Assembly: GCF_900100365.1 (NCBI RefSeq)
Contig: NZ_FNKU01000001.1
Location: 3,857,501 to 3,921,500, forward strand
DNA length: 64,000 nt
DNA from: Pseudomonas cannabina
Lineage (GTDB): Bacteria > Pseudomonadota > Gammaproteobacteria > Pseudomonadales > Pseudomonadaceae
Direction of reading: 5' to 3'
Of the stretch, positions 45,743 to 58,196 are shown in pieces (position 1 is the first letter of the stretch; each line of letters starts with the position of its first letter). The notes beneath the pieces were generated by a model that made no database searches, was not told the origin of the DNA, and saw only the letters and a program-made list of their open reading frames with translations. A program made the position numbers and the translations under genes.

Positions 45743-46510
45743 TCATGTAAACCCGCGCCGGGCCTTGATCACCCGGTAGGCGTTGTGCAGCTCGCTGGTT
45801 TTCTCGGTGGCCATGCGCACCTGCTGTGCGTTGGCACCCGAACCGGCGACTTTGTCCGGGTGATGGCGACTGAGCAGCCGCCGATAAGCGCGCTTGACAC
45901 TCAAAGGGTCGGTGTCCGGCTTGACGCCCAGCAGAATCATCGCGCCTTGGTAATCGTCACCGACGTTGATCGGCGAACGCTTCATCGGATCGTGCTCGGC
46001 AGCCAGCGCCTCGATTTGCTGCGCCGACCAGCCAAGCCACATGCCCCAGACGCCAATCAGCTCGCGCTCGACCCGCGAAGCCTTGCCATCAGCCCAGGCC
46101 ATTCGCCAGCAAGCGCACAGCAGGTCTTCGGCAATATCCGGCTGACGCTGCAAACCGCGCAGGTAACTGCGCAACCCGTCAGCGCCATCCCTGCCGCGCT
46201 TGAACGCATTGATGGCGCGTAGCTGCTCGGCCTCGTTGAGGCCCAAGCGGCGCATCTCGGTTCGTGCCTGATGAATGTGGCTGGCCAGCACCCGCCCTTC
46301 ACTCTTGGCCAGTCGCCCCAGCAGCACAAACAGCAGGCTGTCCTGAGCAATGGCTGCGCGTCCGCCGAGGCGCTCGCGCAGCTGCGCCCAGTTTTGCAGT
46401 TTCAATCGCCGGTCCAGCGCCTGTCCCAGCAATGCACCGAGCATCGTTCCCGGAATGCTGGCGATGGCGTAGCCGATGCCTGCGCCGATCACTGTGCCGG
46501 GCCAGAGCAT
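45743..46510 (-). CDS. djlA: DjlA-like membrane co-chaperone
   Basis: 255 residues. An N-terminal glycine-rich hydrophobic segment (GAGIGYAIASIPGTMLGALLG), a TerB-like middle region and a C-terminal J domain with HHPDK near residue 220. DjlA stimulates DnaK at the inner membrane. Adjacent to murU with no gap. Confidence 0.88.
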   Translation of the reverse strand: MLWPGTVIGAGIGYAIASIPGTMLGALLGQALDRRLKLQNWAQLRERLGGRAAIAQDSLLFVLLGRLAKSEGRVLASHIHQARTEMRRLGLNEAEQLRAINAFKRGRDGADGLRSYLRGLQRQPDIAEDLLCACWRMAWADGKASRVERELIGVWGMWLGWSAQQIEALAAEHDPMKRSPINVGDDYQGAMILLGVKPDTDPLSVKRAYRRLLSRHHPDKVAGSGANAQQVRMATEKTSELHNAYRVIKARRGFT

Positions 46511-47221
<711 letters not shown>

Positions 47222-47233
47222 TCATCTGCACAC

Positions 47234-48259
47234 TCAGGCAGAGGCCTCTGCGGGATGCTGCAGGCTGGTGAGCAGTTGCCCCAGCTGAGCCAGCTCGGGA
47301 CGGCGTGACAAAACCGCCTCTATATAAGCGAAGAAACGCGGCACGTCATCCAGGTAACGTGGCTTGCCATCGCGGTGGCAGATACGCGCGAAAATCCCGA
47401 TCACTTTCAGATGCCGTTGCACGCCCATCAACTCACTGGCCCGCTCGAACGCTGCAAAGTCGTCCTGAACCGGAATGCCGACGGCCCGCGCCCGATCCCA
47501 GTAAGTCTTGAGCCAGCCGCTGACCCGCTCTTGCGGCCAGCTCAGAAAAGCATCCTTGAACAGACAGGTTACGTCGTAGGTGACCGGGCCGTACACCGCA
47601 TCCTGGAAATCCAGCACGCCCGGATTGGGTTCGCTGATCATCAGATTGCGCGGCATGTAGTCGCGATGCACCAGCACCTTGGGCTGCGCGAGGGCGCTGT
47701 TAATCAGCAACTCGCTGACCTGCTGCCAGTCGGCCTGTTGCGCCTCATCCATGTCGATGCCCAGATGGCGCTTCACGTACCACTCGGGAAACAGCTCCAG
47801 CTCACGACGCAGCAACGCCGTGTCATAGCTGGGCAGCGGCGCGTCCATCGGCAATTGCTGGTAGGCCAGTAGTGCCTGGATCGCGTCGTCGAACAATGCA
47901 TCGGCGTTTTCGGCATCGATCACGTCCAGATAGGTCTTACGGCCCAGATCGTTGAGCAGCAAAAAGCCTTGCGTCAGGTCTTCGGCGTAAATTTTCGGAA
48001 CATTAATGCCCGACGTTTCCAATAAATGAGCGATATCCACGAACGGTTTACAGTTTTCCTGCGGTGGAGGGGCGTCCATGACAATAAAAGTTCGACCGGC
48101 ACCCTCCCAGCGAAAATAACGACGAAAACTTGCATCACTACTGGCCGCAGTCAACGTGGCCGGGGGCACGGCGCCCCAATTCTGCGCGGCAAACAACGCA
48201 GGCAGCTGCTCATCGAGCCAAACTTTCAAGGATTGAAGGCGTATATCTTGATCTGACAT
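47234..48259 (-). CDS. amgK: anomeric N-acetylmuramate/N-acetylglucosamine kinase AmgK
   Basis: 341 residues, aminoglycoside-phosphotransferase fold: ALAQPKVLVHRDYMPRNLM (catalytic HRD..N) and LDFQDAVYGPVTYD (DFQ metal site). It phosphorylates MurNAc and GlcNAc at C1. It is divergent from lptD, so cell-wall recycling and LPS export genes share a 130-bp promoter region. Confidence 0.92.
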   Translation of the reverse strand: MSDQDIRLQSLKVWLDEQLPALFAAQNWGAVPPATLTAASSDASFRRYFRWEGAGRTFIVMDAPPPQENCKPFVDIAHLLETSGINVPKIYAEDLTQGFLLLNDLGRKTYLDVIDAENADALFDDAIQALLAYQQLPMDAPLPSYDTALLRRELELFPEWYVKRHLGIDMDEAQQADWQQVSELLINSALAQPKVLVHRDYMPRNLMISEPNPGVLDFQDAVYGPVTYDVTCLFKDAFLSWPQERVSGWLKTYWDRARAVGIPVQDDFAAFERASELMGVQRHLKVIGIFARICHRDGKPRYLDDVPRFFAYIEAVLSRRPELAQLGQLLTSLQHPAEASA

Positions 48260-48388
48260 TACAAGGGTCTCCGACGGCGCTAGCCGTCAAGCGGGTCATG
48301 CTTTATTATCCGGAATCTTTTTCAGCCCATCGAGAGGCGTGCGGCCCCCCCGCGGGCAGATGGCGCGCAGGAAGCCCGGACTAATAAG

Positions 48389-51172
48389 ATGGCATTGAAA
48401 TCCCCCGCGTTTCGTAAAAAATTTCCGTTGCTCGTAACCGGCAGTCTGCTGGCGATGCAACCTCTGGCCACTCAGTTCGTGGTCGCCGCGGAACAGTATG
48501 ACTGCTCAGTCTCTGCTTCGGGTGCCTGGAACTGTGCGCCGAAATCCAATACCGCTGCTGTAGACCTGCCTCCGCGTCCCGTGCATGACACGACGTCGGT
48601 CAGTTCCAACGGCACGGTTTCATCGGAGAGCACCTCTTCGAGTGGGCAGCCTGCGGGTACGCAACTGGTCACCGAAGCCAAGGGCAAAGGCCTGAAGTCG
48701 CGTAGTGCTGACTACAGCCACCTCGATTGGGTTCCTCGCGACAAGCTTACCCCAGCGCAACTGGCCGAAACCGGCCCGTATTGCTCGGGCGCCTACGTCG
48801 AGCCTCTTCGCCCGGGCATGGACGACAAGACCAAGATGAGCGAAGCGCCGATGTTCGTGGGAGCCAAGGCTTCCCGATACGAACAGGAAGCGCAGGTTGC
48901 GACGCTCGCCGGTGATGTCGTGATGCGTCAGGGCAGCATGCAGGTCGAGGCCCAGGAGGCCGCACTGCATCAGGCCGAGAACCGTGGCGAGCTGAACGGC
49001 AATGTCCGTCTGCGCGACAACGGTGCGCTGATCGTCGGTGACAAGGCCGAGTTGCAGCTCGATACCGGCGAAGCCCGGGTCGACAACGCCGAATACGTCC
49101 TGCACAAGTCGAATATTCGCGGTAACGCCCTGTACGCCAAGCGTGCCGAGAACGCGATCATCCGCCTCAAGGACGGCACGTACACCACGTGCGAACCGAA
49201 CAGCAATGCCTGGACGCTCAAGGGCAACAACATCACGCTGAACCCGGCCACCGGCTTTGGTACAGCGACCAACGTTACCCTGCGAGTCAAGGACATACCG
49301 GTACTCTACACGCCGTATATCTACTTCCCGATCGACGACCGCCGTCAGTCCGGCTTCCTGCCGCCGACCATTGCGGCGGGCGGCGATAACGGCTTCACGC
49401 TGGTCACGCCTTACTATTTCAACCTGGCGCCAAACTACGACGCCACGTTGTACCCGCGTTACATGGCAGACCGCGGTCTGTTGATGGAAGGCGAGTTCCG
49501 CTACCTGACCAAGAGCAGCGAAGGTCAGTTCGGTGGCGCATATCTGAACGACGAGAACGACGAGCGCAGGCTGCAGTCGGACTACGACAAGACGCGCTGG
49601 ATGATCAACTGGCAGCATGTGGGCGGGCTTGATACGCGCTGGCTGACCAAAGTCGACTACACCGACATCAGCGATCCGTACTACTTCCAGGATCTCGAAA
49701 CCGACCAGATCGGCGTAAAGAGAACCGACTACATCAACCAGCAGGGCTCGCTGTCCTACCGGGGTGACACCTACTCGGCAGTGCTCAATGCTCAGGCCTA
49801 CAAGCTGGCGACCGTTGCCAACGTGACGCCTTACAACCGCCTGCCTCAGCTGACTGTCAACGGCACGCTGCCCTATAACCCGGGTGGCCTGAAGTTCGAT
49901 TATCAGACCGAAGCTGTTCGTTTTGAACGTGATCTGCGCAGTGGCTCATTCATCGACGAAAACGGCAACCCCGAAACCCGCCTGGACAACAACATCTCAG
50001 GTCTGGCCCGAGCCAACGGCGACCGTCTGAATCTGGCGCCGTCAGTCAGCCTGCCGATGAACTGGAGCTACGGTTTCCTGACGCCGAAGCTCAAGTATGT
50101 CTACACCCAATACGAACTGGATCTCGACGGCACGGGTAAAAGCCAGGTGGCCGCAGCGGGCGGCACGTTCGACAGCAACCAGAACCGCGCCGTGCCAATC
50201 TTCAGTGTCGACAGCGGCCTGTACTTCGACCGCAACACCAACTGGTTCGGCAAGGATTATCGCCAGACTCTGGAACCACGCCTGTTCTACCTCTATGTAC
50301 CGGAGAAAGACCAGGACGACATTCCGGTCTTCGACACCAGCGAAAGCACGTTCAACTACGCCTCGCTGTTCCGGGACAACCGTTTCACCGGTAACGACCG
50401 CATCGGCGACGAGAACAAACTGTCGCTGGGCATCAACAACCGCTGGATCGAAGACAACGGTTTCGAGCGTCAACGCTTTGCAATCGGTCAGGCATTCTAT
50501 TTCGAAGACCGCAAGGTGCAGTTGCCGGGTATCGCATTCGCTACTCGCAAAGATGCTCAGTCCACGGTTTCGCCTTACGCGCTGGAATACGAATACCGCT
50601 TCAACCGCGACTGGCGCTTCAGCTCCGATTTCAACTGGGATCCGGACAGCAAGAGCACCCGTTCGGGCAGCGCGATGTTCCACTATCAGCCTGAAGCCAA
50701 CCCCAACAAGATTGTCAACCTCGGCTATCGCTATCGCAACGACCAGATTCGTTACGACGAAAGCACCGGTACGTGGATCGTTGGTGGTGGTGACTACGGG
50801 ACTCCGGGCTCGCCGAACTACGTGAAGGACTACTACAAGATCCAGCAGCACGACTTCTCGGTGATCTGGCCGATCGTGCCGCAGTGGAGCGTGATCAGCC
50901 GCTGGCAGTATGACTACAACCGTCAACGCACCCTCGAAGCTTTCGGCGGGTTCGAATACGACAACTGCTGCTGGAAAATGCGTCTGGTCAACCGCTACTG
51001 GATCGACTACGACGAGTTCAGCCAGGCAGCGCCTCAGAACGAGAGAGGCGACCGCGGCATATTCCTACAAATCGTGTTGAAGGGGCTCGGCGGTGTGACT
51101 GGCGCCAAGGTAGACAGCTTCCTCGACAAAGGCATCCAAGGTTATCGTGAACGTGAAGACCAAGCTTTCTGA
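48389..51172 (+). CDS. lptD: LPS-assembly outer membrane protein LptD
   Basis: 927 residues. A signal peptide (about 1-33), a pseudomonad-type N-terminal extension, an LptA-like jellyroll (about 155-300: [29 protein letters not shown]) and a large beta-barrel. Cysteines are present in the N-terminal part ([18 protein letters not shown]) and as adjacent CC near residue 860, consistent with the interdomain disulfides needed for function. It inserts LPS in the outer leaflet. Confidence 0.95.
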   Translation: MALKSPAFRKKFPLLVTGSLLAMQPLATQFVVAAEQYDCSVSASGAWNCAPKSNTAAVDLPPRPVHDTTSVSSNGTVSSESTSSSGQPAGTQLVTEAKGKGLKSRSADYSHLDWVPRDKLTPAQLAETGPYCSGAYVEPLRPGMDDKTKMSEAPMFVGAKASRYEQEAQVATLAGDVVMRQGSMQVEAQEAALHQAENRGELNGNVRLRDNGALIVGDKAELQLDTGEARVDNAEYVLHKSNIRGNALYAKRAENAIIRLKDGTYTTCEPNSNAWTLKGNNITLNPATGFGTATNVTLRVKDIPVLYTPYIYFPIDDRRQSGFLPPTIAAGGDNGFTLVTPYYFNLAPNYDATLYPRYMADRGLLMEGEFRYLTKSSEGQFGGAYLNDENDERRLQSDYDKTRWMINWQHVGGLDTRWLTKVDYTDISDPYYFQDLETDQIGVKRTDYINQQGSLSYRGDTYSAVLNAQAYKLATVANVTPYNRLPQLTVNGTLPYNPGGLKFDYQTEAVRFERDLRSGSFIDENGNPETRLDNNISGLARANGDRLNLAPSVSLPMNWSYGFLTPKLKYVYTQYELDLDGTGKSQVAAAGGTFDSNQNRAVPIFSVDSGLYFDRNTNWFGKDYRQTLEPRLFYLYVPEKDQDDIPVFDTSESTFNYASLFRDNRFTGNDRIGDENKLSLGINNRWIEDNGFERQRFAIGQAFYFEDRKVQLPGIAFATRKDAQSTVSPYALEYEYRFNRDWRFSSDFNWDPDSKSTRSGSAMFHYQPEANPNKIVNLGYRYRNDQIRYDESTGTWIVGGGDYGTPGSPNYVKDYYKIQQHDFSVIWPIVPQWSVISRWQYDYNRQRTLEAFGGFEYDNCCWKMRLVNRYWIDYDEFSQAAPQNERGDRGIFLQIVLKGLGGVTGAKVDSFLDKGIQGYREREDQAF

Positions 51173-52475
51173 TTGTCTGCGCCCGCTGATGCTGGGCGCG
51201 TTACTGCTGAGCGGTGCTGTGCATGCGGCGGTTCAACCTCTGGACAGCGTTGTGGCCATCGTCGATAACGACGTGATCATGAAAAGCCAGATGGACCAGC
51301 GTGTGCGCGAAGTTCAGCAAACCATCGCCAAGCGCGGCTCTGGCGTACCGCCAGCCGAAGCGCTGCAAAAGCAGGTTCTGGATCGTCTGATTCTGGAAAA
51401 CCTGCAATTGCAGATGGGTGAGCGGGCCGGGATTCGGGTCAGCGATGAAGAACTGAACCAGGCGATCGGCACCATTGCCCAGCGTAACAACATGAGCGTG
51501 GACCAGTTCCGCGCCGCGTTGGCGCATGACGGCCTGTCTTATGACGATGCGCGCGAGCAGGTTCGCCGGGAAATGATCATCAGCCGCGTGCGTCAGCGCC
51601 GTGTTGCAGAGCGTATCCAGGTGTCCGAACAGGAAGTGAAAAACTTCCTGGCATCCGATCAGGGCAAGGCTCAGCTGTCTGAAGAGTTTCACCTGGCCAA
51701 CATTCTGATCGCGACACCGGATAGCGCTTCCTCGGAAGCTATCCAGGCCGCGGCCATTAAAGCCAAGAGCATTTATGATCAACTGAAGAAAGGTGCGGAC
51801 TTCGGCAAGCTTGCCACCACCAACTCTTCCAGCGAAAACGCACTGGAAGGTGGCGACATGGGCTGGCGCAAAGCCGCTCAGCTGCCACCGCCGTTCGGTG
51901 ACATGCTCAGCTCAATGCCGATTGGTGATGTGACGCCTCCGGCACGTACGCCGGGTGGCTTCATTATCCTCAAGCTGCTGGAAAAACGTGGCGGTCAGGG
52001 CCAGGCACAGATGCGCGATGAAGTGCATGTGCGCCATATCCTGATCAAGCCAAGCGAAATCCGCAGCGAGGTGGCGACCAAGCTTCTGGCGCAAAAAATC
52101 TACGACCGTATCGAGAATGGCGAAGACTTCGCGACGCTGGCCAAGAGCTTCTCGGAAGATCCGGGCTCGGCGCTTAACGGCGGCGATCTGAACTGGGTTG
52201 ATCCTAACTCGCTGGTTCCGGAATTCCGTGAAGTCATGAGCAATACGCCGCAGGGTGTACTGTCCAAACCGTTCAAGACGGCTTATGGCTGGCACGTGCT
52301 GGAAGTGCTGGGTCGTCGTGCCACAGATGCAACCGGTCAGGCGCGTGAGCAGCAGGCGCTGAGCGTACTGCGCAACCGCAAGTACGACGAAGAGCTGCAA
52401 ACCTGGTTGCGTCAGATCCGTGACGAAGCCTACGTCGAGATCAAACTCCCTGGCGCGACCCAGGCTGAACAGTGA
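51147..52475 (+). CDS. surA: periplasmic chaperone/peptidyl-prolyl isomerase SurA
   Basis: 442 residues with a GTG start inside the lptD end (overlap 26 nt; AAGG 5 nt before); a second GTG 6 nt on is possible. Signal peptide to AVHA, N-terminal chaperone domain ([19 protein letters not shown]) and two parvulin domains ([17 protein letters not shown]). It escorts barrel proteins such as LptD, so the overlap with lptD is functional as well as physical. Confidence 0.95.
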   Translation: MNVKTKLSDCLRPLMLGALLLSGAVHAAVQPLDSVVAIVDNDVIMKSQMDQRVREVQQTIAKRGSGVPPAEALQKQVLDRLILENLQLQMGERAGIRVSDEELNQAIGTIAQRNNMSVDQFRAALAHDGLSYDDAREQVRREMIISRVRQRRVAERIQVSEQEVKNFLASDQGKAQLSEEFHLANILIATPDSASSEAIQAAAIKAKSIYDQLKKGADFGKLATTNSSSENALEGGDMGWRKAAQLPPPFGDMLSSMPIGDVTPPARTPGGFIILKLLEKRGGQGQAQMRDEVHVRHILIKPSEIRSEVATKLLAQKIYDRIENGEDFATLAKSFSEDPGSALNGGDLNWVDPNSLVPEFREVMSNTPQGVLSKPFKTAYGWHVLEVLGRRATDATGQAREQQALSVLRNRKYDEELQTWLRQIRDEAYVEIKLPGATQAEQ

Positions 52476-53461
52476 AACCCAAGCGTTTCGCACTGACACC
52501 CGGCGAGCCGGCCGGCATAGGTCCTGACCTCTGCTTGCTGCTCGCCACGCAGCCTCAGCCCTACCCCCTGATTGCAATCACCAGTCGTAGCCTGCTTCTT
52601 GAGCGGGCCGCGCAACTGGGTGTGGCCGTCAACCTGCTTGATGTCACTGCCGACGCCCTTCCCGACCTGCCGGCCCCTGCTGGCAGTCTTTACGTCTGGG
52701 ACACTCCACTGGCTGCCCCGGTCGTGACCGGCGTACTGAACAAGGCCAATGCCGCGTTCGTCTTGCAAACCCTGACCCGCGCCGGGCAAGGCTGTCTCGA
52801 CGGGCTGTTCAGCGGCATGATCACCGCCCCGGTGCACAAGGGCGTGATCAACGACGGTGGCATCGCTTTTTCCGGACACACCGAATTCCTTGCCGAACTG
52901 ACCCACACCGAACAGGTGGTGATGATGCTGGCGACCGGCGACCTGCGCGTGGCGCTGGTGACCACTCATCTGCCCCTGCGCGACGTCGCTGACGCTATTA
53001 CGCCGGATCGACTGGAGCGCGTGACACGCATCCTGCATGCTGATCTGGTCAACAAGTTCGGCATCGCCCACCCGCGCATTCTGGTCTGCGGCCTCAACCC
53101 TCATGCTGGCGAAAGCGGGCATCTGGGTCGCGAGGAAATCGACATCATCGAACCGACTCTGGAGCGTCTGCGCAGCGAGGGCCTGGATTTGCGCGGCCCG
53201 CTGCCTGCCGACACTCTGTTTACCCCCAAATATCTGGAGCACTGCGATGCGGTGCTGGCGATGTACCACGATCAGGGCCTGCCCGTGCTGAAATACAAAG
53301 GTTTCGGCGCAGCAGTCAATGTGACGCTCGGCTTGCCGATTATCCGCACCTCTGTCGATCACGGCACGGCGCTGGATCTGGCTGGCACCGCGAACATCGA
53401 CACCGGCAGCCTGCACGTGGCGCTGCAAACCGCTTACCAGATGGCCGAGACCTATTCATGA
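52472..53461 (+). CDS. pdxA: 4-hydroxythreonine-4-phosphate dehydrogenase PdxA
   Basis: 329 residues, GTG start overlapping the surA stop (GTGA). Motifs: [23 protein letters not shown] and [14 protein letters not shown] with the metal-binding histidines. Acts in pyridoxal-phosphate synthesis. Confidence 0.95.
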   Translation: MKPKRFALTPGEPAGIGPDLCLLLATQPQPYPLIAITSRSLLLERAAQLGVAVNLLDVTADALPDLPAPAGSLYVWDTPLAAPVVTGVLNKANAAFVLQTLTRAGQGCLDGLFSGMITAPVHKGVINDGGIAFSGHTEFLAELTHTEQVVMMLATGDLRVALVTTHLPLRDVADAITPDRLERVTRILHADLVNKFGIAHPRILVCGLNPHAGESGHLGREEIDIIEPTLERLRSEGLDLRGPLPADTLFTPKYLEHCDAVLAMYHDQGLPVLKYKGFGAAVNVTLGLPIIRTSVDHGTALDLAGTANIDTGSLHVALQTAYQMAETYS

Positions 53462-54264
53462 CCGAGCAATACCAACACCGGGCGCGCAAGCGCTTTGGGC
53501 AGAACTTCCTGCATGACGCAGGCGTTATCGACAAGATCCTGCGCGCCATTCGGGCCAAATCCGAAGAGCGCCTGCTGGAAATCGGCCCGGGCCAGGGCGC
53601 GCTGACAGAAGGCTTGCTCAACAGCGGCGCCCAGCTGGATGTGGTCGAGCTGGACAAGGATCTGATCCCGATCCTCAACAGCCAGTTCGCCGGCAAGCCG
53701 AATTTCAGCCTGCATCAAGGCGATGCGCTGAAGTTCGACTTCAACAGCCTGGGCGCCGAGCCGCACAGCCTGCGCGTGGTCGGCAACCTGCCGTACAACA
53801 TTTCCACGCCGCTGATCTTTCACCTGCTGCAAAACGCCAGCCTGATTCGTGACATGCACTTCATGTTGCAAAAAGAGGTGGTCGAGCGCATGGCTGCCGG
53901 GCCGGGCGGTGGTGACTGGGGCCGTCTGTCGATCATGGTTCAGTACCATTGCCGCGTGGAACATCTGTTCAATGTCGGACCGGGCGCGTTCAACCCGCCG
54001 CCAAAAGTGGACTCGGCCATCGTTCGTCTGGTCCCGCATGAAACGCTGCCACACCCGGCCAAGGATCACCGTGTTCTGGAGCGGGTCGTGCGCGAAGCGT
54101 TCAACCAGCGCCGCAAGACCTTGCGCAACACACTGAAACTGCTGCTCAGCAGCGACGAAATCACCGCGTCAGGCGTGGACGGCAGTCTGCGTCCGGAGCA
54201 ACTGGATCTGGCCGCGTTCGTTCGTCTGGCCGACACGCTCAGCGAAAAGGTCGTCACGGAGTAA
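53458..54264 (+). CDS. rsmA: 16S rRNA dimethyladenosine transferase RsmA (KsgA)
   Basis: 268 residues overlapping pdxA by ATGA. Motifs [25 protein letters not shown] (SAM site) and [11 protein letters not shown] (catalytic loop). It dimethylates A1518 and A1519 in helix 45 during small-subunit maturation. Confidence 0.97.
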   Translation: MTEQYQHRARKRFGQNFLHDAGVIDKILRAIRAKSEERLLEIGPGQGALTEGLLNSGAQLDVVELDKDLIPILNSQFAGKPNFSLHQGDALKFDFNSLGAEPHSLRVVGNLPYNISTPLIFHLLQNASLIRDMHFMLQKEVVERMAAGPGGGDWGRLSIMVQYHCRVEHLFNVGPGAFNPPPKVDSAIVRLVPHETLPHPAKDHRVLERVVREAFNQRRKTLRNTLKLLLSSDEITASGVDGSLRPEQLDLAAFVRLADTLSEKVVTE

Positions 54265-54375
54265 GCGCCCGGAAAGGTAACGGTCATTCAGTCGCACCTT
54301 TCCGCCTACTTGTCCTAGACTGTTCTATCTGCCGCACACGCGCGTTTTTTCGCAATGGATTTCAAGGCCTACTGC

Positions 54376-54756
54376 ATGTCCGATTCTCGTTATCAGGTCG
54401 ACGTCAGCGTCGTCACGCGCTTTCTCGCAGAACAATCGCAGCCCGAGCAGAACCGCTTTGCGTTCGCCTACACCATCACCGTGCACAACCACGGCCAGTT
54501 GCCTGCCAAGCTGCTCTCGCGGCACTGGGTCATCACCGACGGAGACGGCCATGTCGAGGAAGTCCGGGGTGAAGGTGTCGTGGGTCAGCAGCCGTTGATC
54601 AAGGTCGGGCAGAGCCATACCTACAGCAGCGGCACCGTCATGACGACAAGGGTGGGGACCATGCAGGGCACGTATCAGATGCTGGCCGAAGACGGTAAAC
54701 GCTTCGATGCCGTGATCGCCCCCTTCCGCCTGGCCGTTCCGGGCTCGCTGCACTGA
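54376..54756 (+). CDS. apaG: Co2+/Mg2+ efflux-associated protein ApaG
   Basis: 126 residues from ATG 54376, the family length; an ATG 21 nt upstream is in frame but not needed. Fibronectin-like fold markers [15 protein letters not shown] and [10 protein letters not shown]. Its stop overlaps the apaH start (1 base). Biochemical role unsettled. Confidence 0.93.
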   Translation: MSDSRYQVDVSVVTRFLAEQSQPEQNRFAFAYTITVHNHGQLPAKLLSRHWVITDGDGHVEEVRGEGVVGQQPLIKVGQSHTYSSGTVMTTRVGTMQGTYQMLAEDGKRFDAVIAPFRLAVPGSLH

Positions 54757-55661
54757 TGGCGGTTTACGCGGTCGGCGACCTGCAAGGTTGTCTTGATCCC
54801 CTGAAGTGCCTGCTCGACCACGTCAACTTCGACCCTGCACAGGATCGGCTGTGGCTGGTGGGCGATCTGGTCAACCGCGGCCCACAGTCGCTGGAAACCC
54901 TGCGTTATCTGTACAACATCCGCGAATCGCTGGTCTGCGTACTGGGTAACCATGACCTGCACCTGCTCGCGGCCGCCCGCAACATGGAACGCCTGAAAAA
55001 AGGTGACACGCTGCGCGAAATCATCGAAGCGCCGGATCGCGACGCGTTGCTTGACTGGCTGCGCCACCAGAAGCTCATGCACTACGATGAAGACCGCAAT
55101 GTTGCCATGGTGCACGCCGGCATCGCCCCGCAATGGTCACTGAAAAAAGCGCTGAAGTGCGCGGCTGAAGTTGAACAGGCACTGCTGGACGACCACGTGT
55201 ATGGCGCGTTCCTCGATGGCATGTACGGCAATGAACCTGCCAAATGGGACAGCAGCCTGACCGGCGTGACACGCCTGCGGGTCATCACCAACTATTTCAC
55301 GCGCATGCGCTTCTGCACCAGCGACGGCAAACTCGACCTGAAAAGCAAGGAAGGCGTCGGCACCGCCATTCCTGGCTACGCCCCCTGGTTCAGTCACAAG
55401 AGCCGCAAGACCCGCGACGTGAAGATCATCTTTGGCCACTGGGCGGCGCTGGAAGGTCGCTGCGACGAACCCGGTGTCTTTGCCCTCGACAGCGGATGTG
55501 TCTGGGGCGGCGCCATGACCCTGCTCAACGTCGATACGCTTGAACGCCATCAATGCAATTGCGATGCTACAGGCAATGCCGCGCCCGCGCCCATCGTCAT
55601 CGGCAGGCAGCCCGATATCGCCGACACCCAGCAACCTCAGGCCCAGGAGCCCAAGCAATGA
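54756..55661 (+). CDS. apaH: bis(5'-nucleosyl)-tetraphosphatase ApaH
   Basis: 301 residues. Metallophosphatase motifs [14 protein letters not shown] and GNHDLHLL in the first 70 residues and HAGIAP near 123. It hydrolyses Ap4A to ADP. The last 30 residues form a Pro/Gln-rich tail that is absent from E. coli ApaH. Confidence 0.95.
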   Translation: MAVYAVGDLQGCLDPLKCLLDHVNFDPAQDRLWLVGDLVNRGPQSLETLRYLYNIRESLVCVLGNHDLHLLAAARNMERLKKGDTLREIIEAPDRDALLDWLRHQKLMHYDEDRNVAMVHAGIAPQWSLKKALKCAAEVEQALLDDHVYGAFLDGMYGNEPAKWDSSLTGVTRLRVITNYFTRMRFCTSDGKLDLKSKEGVGTAIPGYAPWFSHKSRKTRDVKIIFGHWAALEGRCDEPGVFALDSGCVWGGAMTLLNVDTLERHQCNCDATGNAAPAPIVIGRQPDIADTQQPQAQEPKQ

Positions 55662-55978
55662 CCGAATTCAAACGTATCCCGCCTGAACAGGCTCAGGCGC
55701 TGCGCGAACAGGGCGCCGTGCTGGTCGATGTACGAGACGCGCAGTCCTTTCAGAGCAATCACATTCCTGAATCCCTGCATCTGGACAACCATTCGATCGC
55801 CGACTTCATCCGTGAAGCCGACCTCGACAAGCCACTGGTCGTGGTCTGTTACCACGGCAACTCCAGCCAGAGCGCTGCGGCCTACCTGGTGGGTCAGGGT
55901 TTCTCCGATGTGTACAGCGTGGACGGCGGTTTCGAACTGTGGCGCGCCACTTACCCCGACAAAACCGCGCAAGGCTGA
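55658..55978 (+). CDS. glpE: thiosulfate sulfurtransferase GlpE
   Basis: 106 residues, single rhodanese domain, overlapping apaH by [13 protein letters not shown] and the active-site loop [10 protein letters not shown] with Cys near residue 65 are diagnostic. It moves sulfane sulfur from thiosulfate to cyanide or thiols. Confidence 0.93.
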   Translation: MTEFKRIPPEQAQALREQGAVLVDVRDAQSFQSNHIPESLHLDNHSIADFIREADLDKPLVVVCYHGNSSQSAAAYLVGQGFSDVYSVDGGFELWRATYPDKTAQG

Positions 55979-56189
55979 TACAAAATATTTTTATGACAGC
56001 TGATCCCGCGTTCTACGCGGGCTCGCGCACCATCTGACGAACGGTCTGCCCCTCTTCTCGCGCATCCCTTCTTTATCTTTCCGAATCCGAACTATCCTTA
56101 GCCTCAGGCCATCCGTATTCAGGGGAGAGCCGGTACACCGGCGCGTGGGTCATCGGTAGTTACTTTTATGGTGTTCTGGGAGGTAAACA

Positions 56190-56212
56190 GCATCTGGATA
56201 CTCAGTTGCTGC
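56190..56212 (+). promoter_or_regulatory. candidate sigma-54 promoter for prkA
   Basis: CTGG at 56194-56197 and TTGCT at 56206-56210 have the GG-N10-GC spacing of -24/-12 elements, placing transcription start near 56220, 46 nt before prkA. The intervening CACG of the consensus is not matched. E. coli yeaGH is NtrC/sigma-54 dependent, which makes the site worth testing. Confidence 0.4.
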
Positions 56213-56265
56213 CAGCATCGACTGACGATCCGCCGCCGGCTCTACGTATCGAGCGAGGTGACGTC

Positions 56266-58188
56266 ATGAGTATATTCAGCCACTTCAAAGACCGCTTTGA
56301 AAGCACACGACAGGAAGAGCTCTCGTTACAGGAGTATCTGGAGCTCTGCAAACAGGATCGCAGCGCCTACGCCTCAGCCGCAGAACGTCTGCTGCTGGCC
56401 ATCGGCGAACCTGAACTGGTGGACACGTCCGCCAACTCCCGGTTATCGCGAATATTCTCCAACAAGGTCATACGCCGCTATCCGGCCTTTGCCGACTTCC
56501 ACGGGATGGAAGAATGCATCGACCAGATCGTCTCGTATTTCCGCCATGCCGCCCAAGGCCTGGAAGAGAAGAAACAAATCCTCTATCTGCTCGGCCCGGT
56601 GGGCGGCGGTAAATCGTCCCTGGCTGAAAAACTCAAGCAACTGATCGAAAAAGTCCCGTTCTATGCCATCAAGGGCTCGCCGGTTTTCGAATCGCCTCTG
56701 GGCCTGTTCAATGCCAGTGAAGACGGCGCGATTCTCGAGGAAGACTTCGGTATTCCACGCCGCTACCTGAGCACCATCATGTCGCCTTGGGCGACCAAAC
56801 GTCTGGCAGAGTTCGGGGGCGACATCAGCCAGTTCAAGGTGGTGAAGCTGTATCCCTCGATTCTCAATCAGATCGCCGTAGCGAAAACCGAGCCGGGCGA
56901 CGAAAACAACCAGGATATTTCCGCGCTGGTCGGCAAGGTCGATATCCGCAAGCTGGAAGAATCCCCACAGAACGACGCCGATGCCTACAGCTATTCGGGC
57001 GCGTTGTGCCGGGCCAACCAGGGACTGATGGAATTCGTCGAAATGTTCAAGGCCCCGATCAAGGTCCTGCACCCGTTGCTGACCGCGACCCAGGAAGGCA
57101 ACTACAACAGTACCGAAGGGCTCGGGGCGATTCCGTTCACCGGTATTCTGCTGGCCCACTCCAACGAATCGGAATGGCACAGCTTCCGCAACAACAAGAA
57201 CAACGAAGCTTTCATCGACCGTATCTACATCGTGAAGGTGCCCTACTGCCTGCGGGTCAGTGACGAAATCAAGATTTACGACAAGCTGCTGTTCAACAGC
57301 TCGCTGGCCAAGGCGCATTGCGCTCCGGACACCCTGAAAATGCTCGCGCAGTTCACCACGCTGTCGCGCCTCAAGGAACCGGACAACTCCAACATCTACT
57401 CCAAGATGCGCGTGTACGACGGCGAAAACCTGAAGGACACCGATCCGAAAGCCAAGTCGATTCAGGAGTACCGCGACAGCGCAGGCGTCGACGAAGGCAT
57501 GAACGGCCTGTCGACACGTTTTGCGTTCAAGATCCTGTCCAAGGTTTTCAACTTCGACCCGCATGAAATCGCCGCCAACCCGGTGCACTTGCTTTACGTG
57601 CTGGAGCAACAGATCGAACAGGAACAATTCCCGGCCGAAACTCGCGAACGCTACCTGCGTTTCATCAAGGAATACCTGGCTCCGCGTTACATCGAGTTCA
57701 TCGGCAAGGAAATCCAGACCGCGTACCTGGAATCCTACAGCGAGTACGGTCAGAACATCTTTGACCGCTACGTGCTGTATGCGGACTTCTGGATTCAGGA
57801 TCAGGAATACCGCGATCCGGAAACCGGCGAAATTCTCAACCGTGTGGCCTTGAACGAGGAACTGGAGAAGATCGAGAAACCGGCCGGCATCAGCAACCCG
57901 AAAGATTTCCGCAACGAAATTGTCAATTTCGTGCTGCGCGCTCGTGCCAATAACAATGGCAAGAACCCGACCTGGCTCAGTTACGAAAAACTGCGGGTGG
58001 TGATCGAGAAGAAAATGTTCTCCAACACCGAGGACCTGCTGCCGGTCATCAGTTTCAACGCCAAAGCCAGCAAAGAGGACCAGCAGAAACACAACGACTT
58101 CGTCACACGAATGGTCGAGAGGGGCTACACGGACAAGCAGGTACGGTTGCTGTCCGAATGGTATCTGCGCGTTCGCAAGTCTCAGTAA
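56266..58188 (+). CDS. prkA: PrkA (YeaG) serine protein kinase
   Basis: 640 residues from ATG 56266 (GAGGTG upstream). N-terminal AAA+ domain with Walker A GPVGGGKSSL near residue 112, followed by the C-terminal PrkA kinase domain (about 380-640). Cytoplasmic kinase of the stationary-phase/nitrogen-starvation response. It opens the prkA-yeaH-spoVR set. Confidence 0.93.
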   Translation: MSIFSHFKDRFESTRQEELSLQEYLELCKQDRSAYASAAERLLLAIGEPELVDTSANSRLSRIFSNKVIRRYPAFADFHGMEECIDQIVSYFRHAAQGLEEKKQILYLLGPVGGGKSSLAEKLKQLIEKVPFYAIKGSPVFESPLGLFNASEDGAILEEDFGIPRRYLSTIMSPWATKRLAEFGGDISQFKVVKLYPSILNQIAVAKTEPGDENNQDISALVGKVDIRKLEESPQNDADAYSYSGALCRANQGLMEFVEMFKAPIKVLHPLLTATQEGNYNSTEGLGAIPFTGILLAHSNESEWHSFRNNKNNEAFIDRIYIVKVPYCLRVSDEIKIYDKLLFNSSLAKAHCAPDTLKMLAQFTTLSRLKEPDNSNIYSKMRVYDGENLKDTDPKAKSIQEYRDSAGVDEGMNGLSTRFAFKILSKVFNFDPHEIAANPVHLLYVLEQQIEQEQFPAETRERYLRFIKEYLAPRYIEFIGKEIQTAYLESYSEYGQNIFDRYVLYADFWIQDQEYRDPETGEILNRVALNEELEKIEKPAGISNPKDFRNEIVNFVLRARANNNGKNPTWLSYEKLRVVIEKKMFSNTEDLLPVISFNAKASKEDQQKHNDFVTRMVERGYTDKQVRLLSEWYLRVRKSQ

Positions 58189-58196
58189 CGCAGGTG

